Position numbers and translations under genes: made by a program. Under the pieces are notes generated by a model. The model was not told the DNA's origin. It searched no databases and saw only the letters and a program-made list of their open reading frames with translations. Positions 19,231-28,879 of a stretch of 64,000 nucleotides of DNA are shown in pieces (within the stretch, counting starts at the first letter, position 1; each line of letters begins with the position of its first letter). The DNA comes from CALBTQ01 sp036725605 (lineage in GTDB: Bacteria; Lernaellota; Lernaellaia; Lernaellales; Lernaellaceae), in contig DAIMDW010000004.1 in the NCBI GenBank assembly GCA_036725605.1, positions 140,497-204,496 on the forward strand. The letters are read 5' to 3'.

Positions 19231-19550
19231 TTTTGCCCTCCTTCGACCATGACGATGGCGCCGGTCGGGCATTCGGCGGCGCAAATCCCGCAGCCTTTGC
19301 AGTAGTTAAAATTGAAATCGTAGTACTGGTCGGTCAGCGCGTTTTCGTGTTTGTGCTGACGCGGCGCCAGCCGACGGGAGTCGTCGGGGCAGTAGATCCA
19401 GCACAGGCCGCAGGCGATGCATTTATCCTCGTCGGTCTTGGGATAAAAGCTGCGCCAGTCGCCGGTTTTATACTCACGGGAGGTGCCGGGTTCGATCACG
19501 GCGCATCCCAGCTCCAATTCGGTCCAAGCCGGCATGAGCTTCGTTTTCAT
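19227..19550 (-). CDS. porD: Pyruvate:ferredoxin oxidoreductase delta (ferredoxin) subunit
   Basis: A 107-residue 2x[4Fe-4S] ferredoxin subunit. The two motifs are CIACGLCWIYCPD and CKGCGICAAECPTG. The N-terminal 45 residues are the usual PorD lead-in. The start at 19550 follows the porC stop by two bases, with GGAG upstream. It carries electrons from the thiamine-linked cluster in PorB to an external acceptor, here plausibly the diaphorase subunits encoded downstream. Confidence 0.9.
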   Translation of the reverse strand: MKTKLMPAWTELELGCAVIEPGTSREYKTGDWRSFYPKTDEDKCIACGLCWIYCPDDSRRLAPRQHKHENALTDQYYDFNFNYCKGCGICAAECPTGAIVMVEGGQK

Positions 19551-19552
19551 GA

Positions 19553-20107
19553 TTACTCCTCGGTCACGGCTTCCTGGTAAGCCCGTTGCAGCACGTTGAA
19601 ATTCTTTTCGGCGATGCGCCCGAAGCGGTGGTCCAGCGGGGCTTTCATCGTTTCGACCTGCACGCAACCGGTGGCTTTGATCAAAGCGCCGAGCATGGTG
19701 GTGTTGGTGATGGGACGGCCGAGCCCTTCCAGCGCTATTTTCGTAGCGTCGACGGCGACGATTTTGCGTTTGGGATTGAGCTTGTACTGGGTTTTGAGTT
19801 CGCCGATGGACTTGTGGGTATTGATGATGACAATCCCCTCCGGGCCCATTCCCGACTCGACATCGACGATGTTCATCAGCGGTTCGTCCAGCACGATGCA
19901 CACGTCCGGTTCGTAGACCTGGGTACGCAAGCGAATGGGTTCTTCGTCGATTCTGGCGAATGCCAGGACCGGCGCCCCGCGGCGTTCCGGGCCGAAGCTC
20001 GGGAACGCTTGCGCATACTTGCCCTCGGCAATCGCCGCCTGGGCCAGCAATTCGGCGCTGGTCACGGCTCCCTGACCGCCGCGTCCGTGAAATCGGATTT
20101 CAATCAT
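19553..20107 (-). CDS. porC: Pyruvate:ferredoxin oxidoreductase gamma subunit
   Basis: A 184-residue subunit starting with [15 protein letters not shown], the family hallmark. The ATG at 20107 has AAGGGGG upstream, so the longer frame to 20179 is not used. The fold is the catalytic gamma domain (POR/KOR), with [13 protein letters not shown] and a C-terminal NTTMLGAL segment. It is the first gene of a seven-cistron operon (porCDAB, then NuoE-, NuoF- and HoxU-like genes). Confidence 0.9.
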
Positions 20108-20166
20108 TTTGTTCGCCCCCTTTGATGTGGCGGTATAATGTTCCTTTCGGAATGGAAAGGAGTTGC

Positions 20167-20195
20167 ATACTAGAACCAACCTCCAGGAGTGTCAA
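20167..20195 (-). promoter_or_regulatory. Sigma-70-like promoter of the por operon
   Basis: On the minus strand TTGACA (20195-20190) and TAGTAT (20172-20167) are separated by exactly 17 bases. Transcription would begin near 20160 and pass through a small inverted repeat (CCTTTC/GAAAGG, about 20148-20164) before porC. The rest of the 20108-20282 gap shows no gene. Confidence 0.75.
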
Positions 20196-20282
20196 GGATG
20201 AATATAATGTTATTTTTCAGTTAGTTACGCTGTTAAAACAGCCCCTTGACGCCTGTCGCTCCCTTGTGAAAAAAAGTTCAAA

Positions 20283-21863
20283 TCAAGCAGGTAAGAGCAC
20301 GGTAAACGTGGTTCCCTGACCGATCTTGGATTCTACGAGAATCTTTCCGTTATGATTTTCGACGATTCGATGGGCGATGGTCAAGCCCAGGCCGGTGCCG
20401 TCTTCCTTGGTGGTGTAGAACGGGTCAAAGATGATCCGCAGGTCCTCCGGTTCGATGCCAAAGCCGGCGTCCTGGATGCGCACCTCAACAAAGCCTGGAT
20501 ATTCTTCGCTTTCCCTGGTCGTGACCGACAAGGTGCCCTTGCGGTCGGCCATGGCGTGAATCGCGTTCATCAACAGGTTGAGGAAAAGTTGGCGGATTTG
20601 ATCGCGGTCGAAGCGGCAGATGAGCCCGGTTTGGAGCTTTTTATCGATTTTGATGCCTTCGTGGCATTTGGGGTCGTTGGCGACCATGCCCAGTTGTTCT
20701 TCAAGCACGGCGGAGAGATCGTCGAGCTTTTCGGCTCGTTTGTCGGGTCGGGCGTAAACGAGGAAATCGGTTAATAGCTTATTAAGGCGGTCGGTTTCGC
20801 GCACGACGATGTCCATCAGGTGCAAGTGGATGTCGTCGACTTGCAGCTCGTTTTGCAGCATTTGGATCGAGCCGGAGATGCTGGCCAGCGGATTGCGAAT
20901 TTCGTGGGCGATGCCGGCGGCCAGCTTGCCGACCACCGCGAGACGGTCGGCCTGGCGCGCATCCTGCTCGAGTTTGCGGACGGTGGTCACGTCCTGCAGG
21001 GTGACCATGCGGCCGATGACGTCGCGCGAGGCGTTGCGCAGATCGGAGGCGATGACCGAGAGGATGCGCGGCGCCCGCTGATCGACCTGAACGGAGATGT
21101 CGACCGGCTTGCCCTGCGGCGAGATTTCCATGGGGATCGACTGGGTCAGGTCCTTGCCGCGCTGGGAATGACCGAGCATGTCGATCGCGTTGGCGTTGGC
21201 GAAGGTGATGAGGTTCTTATCGTCGCTGGTCAGCAGGCCGATGGGCAATGACTGCACGATGTTGTCGTTGAGGGCTTTGAGGGCTTCCATCTCCTGTTGC
21301 TGGCGATAGATTTTCGCGTCGGCGGCGCGGCTGGAACTGGCCAGGGCCGAGGCGAGGATGCCGGCGATGATGAAGGCGAGGCTGTTGAGCATGATTTTGC
21401 CGGTCAGCTCGCGGATGGTCGGCGGGTAGCCGGTCATCTGACCCAGGTCGAGCGGCTCGATCCAATGCAGAAACTGGGCGACGAGCGTCAGGCCGTAGCT
21501 GAACGAGCAGAACAGGGAAACCCAGATCGTGTGCAACTGACTGGTGAGAATGGCGGCGAAAATCACGGTCATGATGTACATGAAGGAAAACAGGCTGAAG
21601 TAGCCGCCGGTCAGGTAAATCAGGGCGGTGACGAAAAGGAAATCCCAGTAGATTTGAAACAGCAGGAAACCCGGTCGGGAATACAGACGTTCGATGAAGA
21701 TGGCGCTGATGATGGTCACCAGCACGTTGCCGCCGATCAGGGCGTAGTACTGGATCAGGCCGAAATTGGCGTAGATGATATGGCAACTGCCCAGGATGAA
21801 AAAGGAGATGACGACGCGCAGAAACACCAACCAGTGCAGCGTACGGACAGGGCTTGAACGCAA
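20283..21863 (-). CDS. pilS: PilS-like membrane sensor histidine kinase
   Basis: A 526-residue kinase. The first 180 residues hold about six membrane helices. A short coiled segment and a PAS-like domain follow, then the HisKA box with phospho-acceptor His in AGIAHEIRNPLASI. The HATPase domain has N-box NLLMNAIHAM, G1 box DAGFGIEP, and TGLGLTIAHRI. This is the PilS/NtrB type. It lies just after pilC in a pilus cluster, which supports PilS. No cognate PilR regulator is in the window. The start is uncertain: the listed codon is TTG with no clear ribosome site. Confidence 0.78.
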   Translation of the reverse strand: MRSSPVRTLHWLVFLRVVISFFILGSCHIIYANFGLIQYYALIGGNVLVTIISAIFIERLYSRPGFLLFQIYWDFLFVTALIYLTGGYFSLFSFMYIMTVIFAAILTSQLHTIWVSLFCSFSYGLTLVAQFLHWIEPLDLGQMTGYPPTIRELTGKIMLNSLAFIIAGILASALASSSRAADAKIYRQQQEMEALKALNDNIVQSLPIGLLTSDDKNLITFANANAIDMLGHSQRGKDLTQSIPMEISPQGKPVDISVQVDQRAPRILSVIASDLRNASRDVIGRMVTLQDVTTVRKLEQDARQADRLAVVGKLAAGIAHEIRNPLASISGSIQMLQNELQVDDIHLHLMDIVVRETDRLNKLLTDFLVYARPDKRAEKLDDLSAVLEEQLGMVANDPKCHEGIKIDKKLQTGLICRFDRDQIRQLFLNLLMNAIHAMADRKGTLSVTTRESEEYPGFVEVRIQDAGFGIEPEDLRIIFDPFYTTKEDGTGLGLTIAHRIVENHNGKILVESKIGQGTTFTVLLPA

Positions 21864-21910
21864 CTCGGGATAAATATGATTTGTTGCTTTACCCAGGACC
21901 TTACCCAGTC

Positions 21911-23125
21911 TTAGCTGATGATGGTCACCATCTTAAAGATCGGCAGATACATGGTGATCAGCAAGCCACCGACGGTAACACCCAGGAAGACCATCATGAG
22001 CGGTTCCAGCAAGGTGGTCAGAGCGTCGGTGGTCATATCGACTTCGTCCTCGTAGAAGTCGGCGATTTTCGCCAACATAACGTCGAGCGCACCGGTGGCT
22101 TCACCGACGGTGATCATCTGGCACACCATCGAGGGGAACACGCCTGATTCGGCGAGCGGTTCGGCGATGGTTTTACCTTCGGCGATGCGGTCCTTGGTTT
22201 TGAGAATGGCCGCTTCGATCGTCCGGTTGCCGGCGGTTTTGGCGACGATGTCCAGACCGTCGAGAATCGGCACGCCGGAGGTGATCATGGTCGACAGGGT
22301 GCGGGTGAACTTGGCGACGGCCTGTTTGCGGAGCAGTTCGCCGAAGACGGGGAGCTTCAGGCTGACGTTATCGAATACCTGCGAACCCTTGTCGGTGTTG
22401 ATCAGGTACCGGAAGCCGAAAATGAAACCGATGATCGCGGGGAAGATAACGAACCAATAGCCGCGGAGCAACTCGGAGATGGCCACGACGAACTGCGTCG
22501 GGCCCGGCAGGGCGCCGCCGAATCCTTCGAACATTTCCTTGAAGACGGGAATGACGAAGAACAACATGATCAAGCAGACGACAAAGGCGATACTCATGAC
22601 CACGCCCGGATAAACCAGAGCGCCTTTGATTTTGCCTTTGAGTTTCATCGCCTTTTCGATGTAGGCCGACAGGCGGTTCATAATGGTGTCCAAGATACCG
22701 CCGACTTCACCGGCGGCGACCAGGGCGATGTAGAGCTGATCGAAGACCTTCGGGTGTTTGCCCAGGGCTTTGGCGAAGGTGGAACCGGCTTCGACGTCGT
22801 TTTTGACTTCGAAGAGCACCTCGGCGAAGGCCTTGTTTTCCTGCTGGTTCATCAGGATGTCGAGGCACTGGACCAAAGGCAGACCGGCGTCGATCATGGT
22901 GGCGAACTGGCGGGAGAAAACCACGACTTCGCGTTCGGTGATTTTCTTCTTTTTCGAACTGCTCCACAGTTGGATGTTCCAGTTCGGCCCCTTGGTTTGC
23001 ACCTTGAGCGCCAGGATCTGCTGGCTGCGCAGTTTATTGACGACGGCCTCATCGTTGGGGGCTTCCATCTCGCCTTTGACGATGGCGCCCGTGCGACTTT
23101 TGCCTTCCCACTTATAAACCGGCAT
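21911..23125 (-). CDS. pilC: Type IV pilus inner membrane platform protein PilC (GspF family)
   Basis: A 404-residue protein with two GspF/T2SSF repeats. Each repeat is a cytoplasmic helical bundle followed by membrane helices (about residues 170-230 and near the C-terminus). The N-terminal region (MPVYKWEGKSRTGAIVKGE) is typical of PilC. It anchors the assembly and retraction ATPases at the inner membrane. GGAGG lies before the ATG. It sits 48 bases downstream of pilT. Confidence 0.9.
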   Translation of the reverse strand: MPVYKWEGKSRTGAIVKGEMEAPNDEAVVNKLRSQQILALKVQTKGPNWNIQLWSSSKKKKITEREVVVFSRQFATMIDAGLPLVQCLDILMNQQENKAFAEVLFEVKNDVEAGSTFAKALGKHPKVFDQLYIALVAAGEVGGILDTIMNRLSAYIEKAMKLKGKIKGALVYPGVVMSIAFVVCLIMLFFVIPVFKEMFEGFGGALPGPTQFVVAISELLRGYWFVIFPAIIGFIFGFRYLINTDKGSQVFDNVSLKLPVFGELLRKQAVAKFTRTLSTMITSGVPILDGLDIVAKTAGNRTIEAAILKTKDRIAEGKTIAEPLAESGVFPSMVCQMITVGEATGALDVMLAKIADFYEDEVDMTTDALTTLLEPLMMVFLGVTVGGLLITMYLPIFKMVTIIS

Positions 23126-23173
23126 GGCTTTTCACCTCCTGCCCAATTCTCAACTTCGTACCATTATAGCACG

Positions 23174-24259
23174 TTATCGTGCCCGTTGTGCATCCTTGCT
23201 GGTTTCCAGCATTTTATTTAATTCGTCCAGATCGTTGGTGCGGCCCTGGGCTTCCTTGAGGGAGATCAGGCCGCGGCGGTACAAATCGACCAGCGACTGG
23301 TTCATGGTCTGCATGCCGTGCTTGGACTGGCCGACCTGCATCTGGGTGTAAATCTGGTGAACTTTGTCTTCACGGATCAGGTTGCGGATGGCCGCGTTGG
23401 GCACCATGATTTCCACCGCGAGGATACGGCCGACGCCGCTGGCGCGCGGCAGCAACTGCTGGCAGAGCACGGCTTCCAGAACGAAGGACAACTGCGCGCG
23501 CACCTGGCTTTGCTGGTGCGGCGGGAAGACGTCGATGATGCGGTTGATGGTCTGCACGGCGCTGGACGTGTGCAACGTGGCGAAGGTCAAGTGACCGGTT
23601 TCGGCGATGTTGAGCGCCGATTCGATCGTTTCACGGTCGCGCATTTCGCCGATGAGCACGATGTCGGGATCCTGGCGCAGCACGTATTTAAGGGCGCGGG
23701 TGAAGCTCTGGGTATCGGAGTGCACCTCGCGCTGGTTGACGATGCAGCCCTTGTGGGCGTGGAGGTACTCGATCGGATCCTCGATGGTGACGATGTGCTG
23801 ATTGCGGCTCATGTTGATCTTATCGATGATGCTGGTGAGCGTCGTCGATTTGCCGCAACCGGTCGGGCCGGTGACCAGAACCAGACCGGCGGGATGGTTG
23901 ACCAACTCGCCGACGATCGGCGGCAGGCCCAATTCCTGAAACGTGAACGCCTTGAAGGGGATGGTGCGGAAGGCGCCGGCGACCGCGCCGCGCTGCTTGA
24001 AGCAGTTGGCGCGGAAACGGGAAAGTCCCTTGACGCCGAAGCTCAGGTCGAGCTCGTTTTCCTCTTCGAAGATGCGGCGCTGGTTGTCGGTGAGCACCGA
24101 GTAGCACAAGCGTTTGGTTTCCGCAGCCGTCAACTGCGGCATATTGACCGGCGTCAGGCGTCCGTCGATACGCAACTGCGGCGGGGAGCCGGTGGTGATG
24201 TGCAAGTCGCTTGCATTCTTCTCGATCATCAATTTCAGAAGTTGGTGTAGATCAACCAC
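23174..24259 (-). CDS. pilT: Type IV pilus retraction ATPase PilT
   Basis: A 361-residue hexameric ATPase. It has an N-terminal PAS-like domain (ASDLHITTG), Walker A GPTGCGKSTT, Asp box, atypical Walker B (LIGEMRDRETIESAL) and His box (TGHLTFATLHTSSA). It begins with GTG behind GAGGG. Family members depolymerise pili and drive twitching motility. Its place between pilB and pilC is the classical pilBTC order. Confidence 0.92.
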   Translation of the reverse strand: MVDLHQLLKLMIEKNASDLHITTGSPPQLRIDGRLTPVNMPQLTAAETKRLCYSVLTDNQRRIFEEENELDLSFGVKGLSRFRANCFKQRGAVAGAFRTIPFKAFTFQELGLPPIVGELVNHPAGLVLVTGPTGCGKSTTLTSIIDKINMSRNQHIVTIEDPIEYLHAHKGCIVNQREVHSDTQSFTRALKYVLRQDPDIVLIGEMRDRETIESALNIAETGHLTFATLHTSSAVQTINRIIDVFPPHQQSQVRAQLSFVLEAVLCQQLLPRASGVGRILAVEIMVPNAAIRNLIREDKVHQIYTQMQVGQSKHGMQTMNQSLVDLYRRGLISLKEAQGRTNDLDELNKMLETSKDAQRAR

Positions 24260-24393
24260 AGTATTTGCCCTCGCTTTTCGGCCGAGTTAACCGATTGCAG
24301 CCCCTGAGCGGAATCTCCGATTCACGGGAACACAAATGCTCTTGTTACAACCGACGACCCAAATCTATTTCGATCGTTACCGTCGGACGGAGA

Positions 24394-26130
<1,737 letters not shown>

Positions 26131-26197
26131 CAACAGAACCTCCTGACAGCGTAAGTATACTCCGCCCCTGCTGGTACGGAGCCCCAAACTTCCATGA

Positions 26198-26226
26198 ATC
26201 TACCCAGCATGGCGTTTCCGTGTCAA
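26198..26226 (-). promoter_or_regulatory. Candidate promoter of the pilBTC-pilS cluster
   Basis: On the minus strand TTGACA (26226-26221) is followed after 17 bases by GTAGAT (26203-26198), a fair -10 match. It lies about 70 bases before the pilB start in the divergent gap with the glycosyltransferase gene. Confidence 0.5.
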
Positions 26227-26329
26227 GGTTAAGCCCGCTCGCAAGCAAACATTTTTCGTTTAGGGGCTTGTCAAGAAAATAGCCGATGCAGTACCAAAGA
26301 ACAATACTTGAACGGATAAGAGAGGCGCG

Positions 26330-27085
26330 ATGGCCAAGAAGAAGACCATAGTCGTGATGCCGGCGTACAACGCGGCGACGACGTTGGAGCGCACGGTGGC
26401 CGACATTCCGCCCGGGGTGGTGGACGAGATTATCGTGGTCGACGATTGCAGCCGGGATGCGACGGTGGAGGTGGCGCGGTCGCTGGGACTGACCGTGGTG
26501 GTTCACGAGCGTAACCTGGGTTACGGCGGCAACCAGAAGACGTGTTATCGCGAAGCGCTCTCGCGCGGGGCCGACGCGGTGATCATGATCCATCCGGATT
26601 ATCAATACGACAGCCGGTTGGCCGGGCACATGATTTCGTTCATCAACGACGGCTACTTCGACATCATGCTGGGCACGCGCATCCGCACGCGTAGCGAGGC
26701 GCTGGCCGGGGGGATGCCGATCTGGAAGTACATTTCCAACCGGTTTCTGACGATCACGGAGAACATTCTGCTCGGACAGAATTTGTCGGAGTACCACACC
26801 GGCTACCGGGCTTACAGCCGGCAAGTGCTGGAGAGTATTCCGTGGCAGAACAACAGCGACGATTTCGCCTTCGACGCGCAGTTTCTGGCGCAGGCGATTT
26901 ATTTTAACTTCAAGATTGCGGAGATTCCGGTGCCGGTGCGTTACATGCCCGAAGCGTCGAGCATCAACCTCAAGCGCAGCACGGAATACGGGTTGGCGAA
27001 TTTAAAGGTGATTGCGCAGTACTGGCTGCACAAATTGGGTTTCAGGCGCGATCCGCTTTTCCTGCCCGTCGCCAAACCAGAGTAA
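26330..27085 (+). CDS. Family 2 glycosyltransferase (dolichol-phosphate-mannose-synthase-like)
   Basis: A 251-residue GT-A fold enzyme. It has the N-terminal strand VVMPAYNAATTLERT, the nucleotide/metal motif VVDDCSRD, and a second acidic site HPDYQYD. No C-terminal membrane helices are present, so it is a soluble or peripheral enzyme of the DPM1/UDP-glucose type, likely loading a sugar on a lipid carrier. A GAGAGG-like site is upstream. Its 3' end overlaps the convergent protease gene by 44 bases. Confidence 0.85.
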   Translation: MAKKKTIVVMPAYNAATTLERTVADIPPGVVDEIIVVDDCSRDATVEVARSLGLTVVVHERNLGYGGNQKTCYREALSRGADAVIMIHPDYQYDSRLAGHMISFINDGYFDIMLGTRIRTRSEALAGGMPIWKYISNRFLTITENILLGQNLSEYHTGYRAYSRQVLESIPWQNNSDDFAFDAQFLAQAIYFNFKIAEIPVPVRYMPEASSINLKRSTEYGLANLKVIAQYWLHKLGFRRDPLFLPVAKPE

Positions 27086-28730
27086 GCAGCGTCAACGACA
27101 GCAGCATGAGCGCGATCGCGGCATCGCCGCCGGTCTGACCCATGGCGCAGAAGCCTTCGTCCTCGTCCTTTTCCTCTTCCTTGTCGCCGGAGTGCACGGT
27201 GATGACCATCTGGTCGGAGCCCGACGCGCCTTCCTCGTCGATCGCCGAGAGCATCACCGAGTATTCGCCCGGCTCGTCGAAGGTGTAGGAGAACGCGGCC
27301 AGATTGGATGTGTCGCCGTTGGAGAACGACCACAGGTAACGGTCGATGTTGCCGTCCGGATCGCTGCCCGAGGCGGTGAAATAGACCGTCAGCGGGGCCT
27401 TGCCTTCGTCTTTGTCGGCGACGATCAGCGCGGTGGGCGATTCGTTGGGAATGGCGCCGGCGAAGTTTTCCACCGCGGCGCGCACGTTGATCTCGCCCCA
27501 GCCGACTTCGACGTCCCACTCGGTGCCGGGTTTGCGCGTGGCGGTTTCTTCCATCGCCTGTTTGATCGCGCGCGCGTCGGTCACGTCGGGATTGGAGGCG
27601 ATCATCAGCGCCGCCCCCGCCGCGACGTGCGGCGAGGCCACGCTGGTGCCCCACGCGTAATAGAAGCCGACGCCGCCGTTGCCGATCGTTTCGCCGAGGA
27701 TTTCCTCGCCGGGAGCAACCAGGTCGAGGGCTTCGCCGTAATTGGAATAATCGCTGCGCGTCGGCAGTTCGCCGAGCTGGTGTTTGTCGCAACTGCCGAC
27801 GGCGACCGAATCGTCGTAGCCGGCGGGATAGGAGACTTCGGAAAGCGATTCGTTGCCCGAGGCGACGACCACGACGACGTTGTGATCGGTGGCGTAGGTA
27901 ACGGCCTGATCGCACAGTCCGTTGTATCCGGGACCACCCAGGCTCATGTTGATCACCTGCGCGCCTTCTTCCACCGCGAAGTAGATGCCGTCGATGATGT
28001 CGCTTTCGGCCGCGCCGCCGGAGTGATCGGGGAAGACCTTGACCGGCAGCAGTTTAACGTCGGGCGCCGCGCCGGCCGCGCCGACGCCGTTGTCGGTGCG
28101 TTCGGCGATGATGTTGGCCACGTGCGTGCCGTGACCTTCGGTGTCGTCGGGATCGTCATCGCGCTCGCCGAAATCCCAACCGTCGAGGACATGCGCGGCG
28201 CCATCGGTAAGACCGTCCAGCAGATAGCCGGTATCGAGCACGGCGACGATCACGCCGTCGCCCCGCGTGCGGTTCCAGACCTTCTCCAGGCCGATCTGAC
28301 GCAGGTTCAACTGACCGCCGTTGTAGAGCGGATCGTTGGGCGAGAAGGCCAGTGAGCGCACGTGGTCGGGCCAGACGGCGGCCACGGCCTGGGACGCGCG
28401 CAGGCGTTGGGCCATTTCATCGTAGGAACGCTTGGGATCGAATTGAACCAGGACGTAGGTTTCCGCGGCGTCGTCGCGGCGGGCCTGCGCCAGCCAGCGC
28501 GTGGGCATCGTACGGCGGCCGCGGACGTCGGAGACGTGGGCGACGGTCATGCCCGCGGCCGAAATTTCGCGCTGGAAGTCGGCGGGGCGAGCGTCGGGCT
28601 GCAACACGACCAAGGCGCGTCCGGCGACGATGGGGGCGTTGTCATGGATGTCCAATTCAAAGGCGAAAGCGCCCGTCGCGGTCAGGAGCGCAACGAGAAA
28701 GAAAATCGCGGTCAGCAGGGGGCGAGGCAT
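27042..28730 (-). CDS. Subtilisin-like (S8) protease with PKD domain and C-terminal sorting anchor
   Basis: A 562-residue protein. The ATG at 28730 gives a signal peptide (ALLTATGAFA). A propeptide precedes the S8 domain with catalytic Asp166 (VLDTGY), His200 (EGHGTH) and Ser363 (GTSVASPH). A PKD domain (about residues 425-520) and an acidic linker (DKEEEKDEDEG) follow. The end is one Cys, a hydrophobic helix and a basic tail (WRRAGKADRA), resembling MYXO-CTERM-type tripartite signals and matching two small proteins near 43-44 kb. It is probably processed and anchored at the cell surface. Confidence 0.88.
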   Translation of the reverse strand: MPRPLLTAIFFLVALLTATGAFAFELDIHDNAPIVAGRALVVLQPDARPADFQREISAAGMTVAHVSDVRGRRTMPTRWLAQARRDDAAETYVLVQFDPKRSYDEMAQRLRASQAVAAVWPDHVRSLAFSPNDPLYNGGQLNLRQIGLEKVWNRTRGDGVIVAVLDTGYLLDGLTDGAAHVLDGWDFGERDDDPDDTEGHGTHVANIIAERTDNGVGAAGAAPDVKLLPVKVFPDHSGGAAESDIIDGIYFAVEEGAQVINMSLGGPGYNGLCDQAVTYATDHNVVVVVASGNESLSEVSYPAGYDDSVAVGSCDKHQLGELPTRSDYSNYGEALDLVAPGEEILGETIGNGGVGFYYAWGTSVASPHVAAGAALMIASNPDVTDARAIKQAMEETATRKPGTEWDVEVGWGEINVRAAVENFAGAIPNESPTALIVADKDEGKAPLTVYFTASGSDPDGNIDRYLWSFSNGDTSNLAAFSYTFDEPGEYSVMLSAIDEEGASGSDQMVITVHSGDKEEEKDEDEGFCAMGQTGGDAAIALMLLSLTLLTLVWRRAGKADRA

Positions 28731-28823
28731 AGTTTGTCTTCCTTTCGTCCAGACAAAATAAGACGGGGAATTGTATAGGCAAGTGGCTCCGGAGGAAAGA
28801 GGGGGGCAACTTGTTGAAATCAT

Positions 28824-28856
28824 GAAAAAAGCCCGGCATCCAGAGGATGCCGGGCT
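28824..28856 (-). terminator. Intrinsic terminator of the Asp-repeat lipoprotein gene
   Basis: On the minus strand AGCCCGGCATCC pairs with GGATGCCGGGCT around a four-base loop, then runs into TTTTTT. It lies 24 bases after the stop of the lipoprotein gene. Confidence 0.88.
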
Positions 28857-28879
28857 GACGAAATCAAGCGTTTTTGCGC

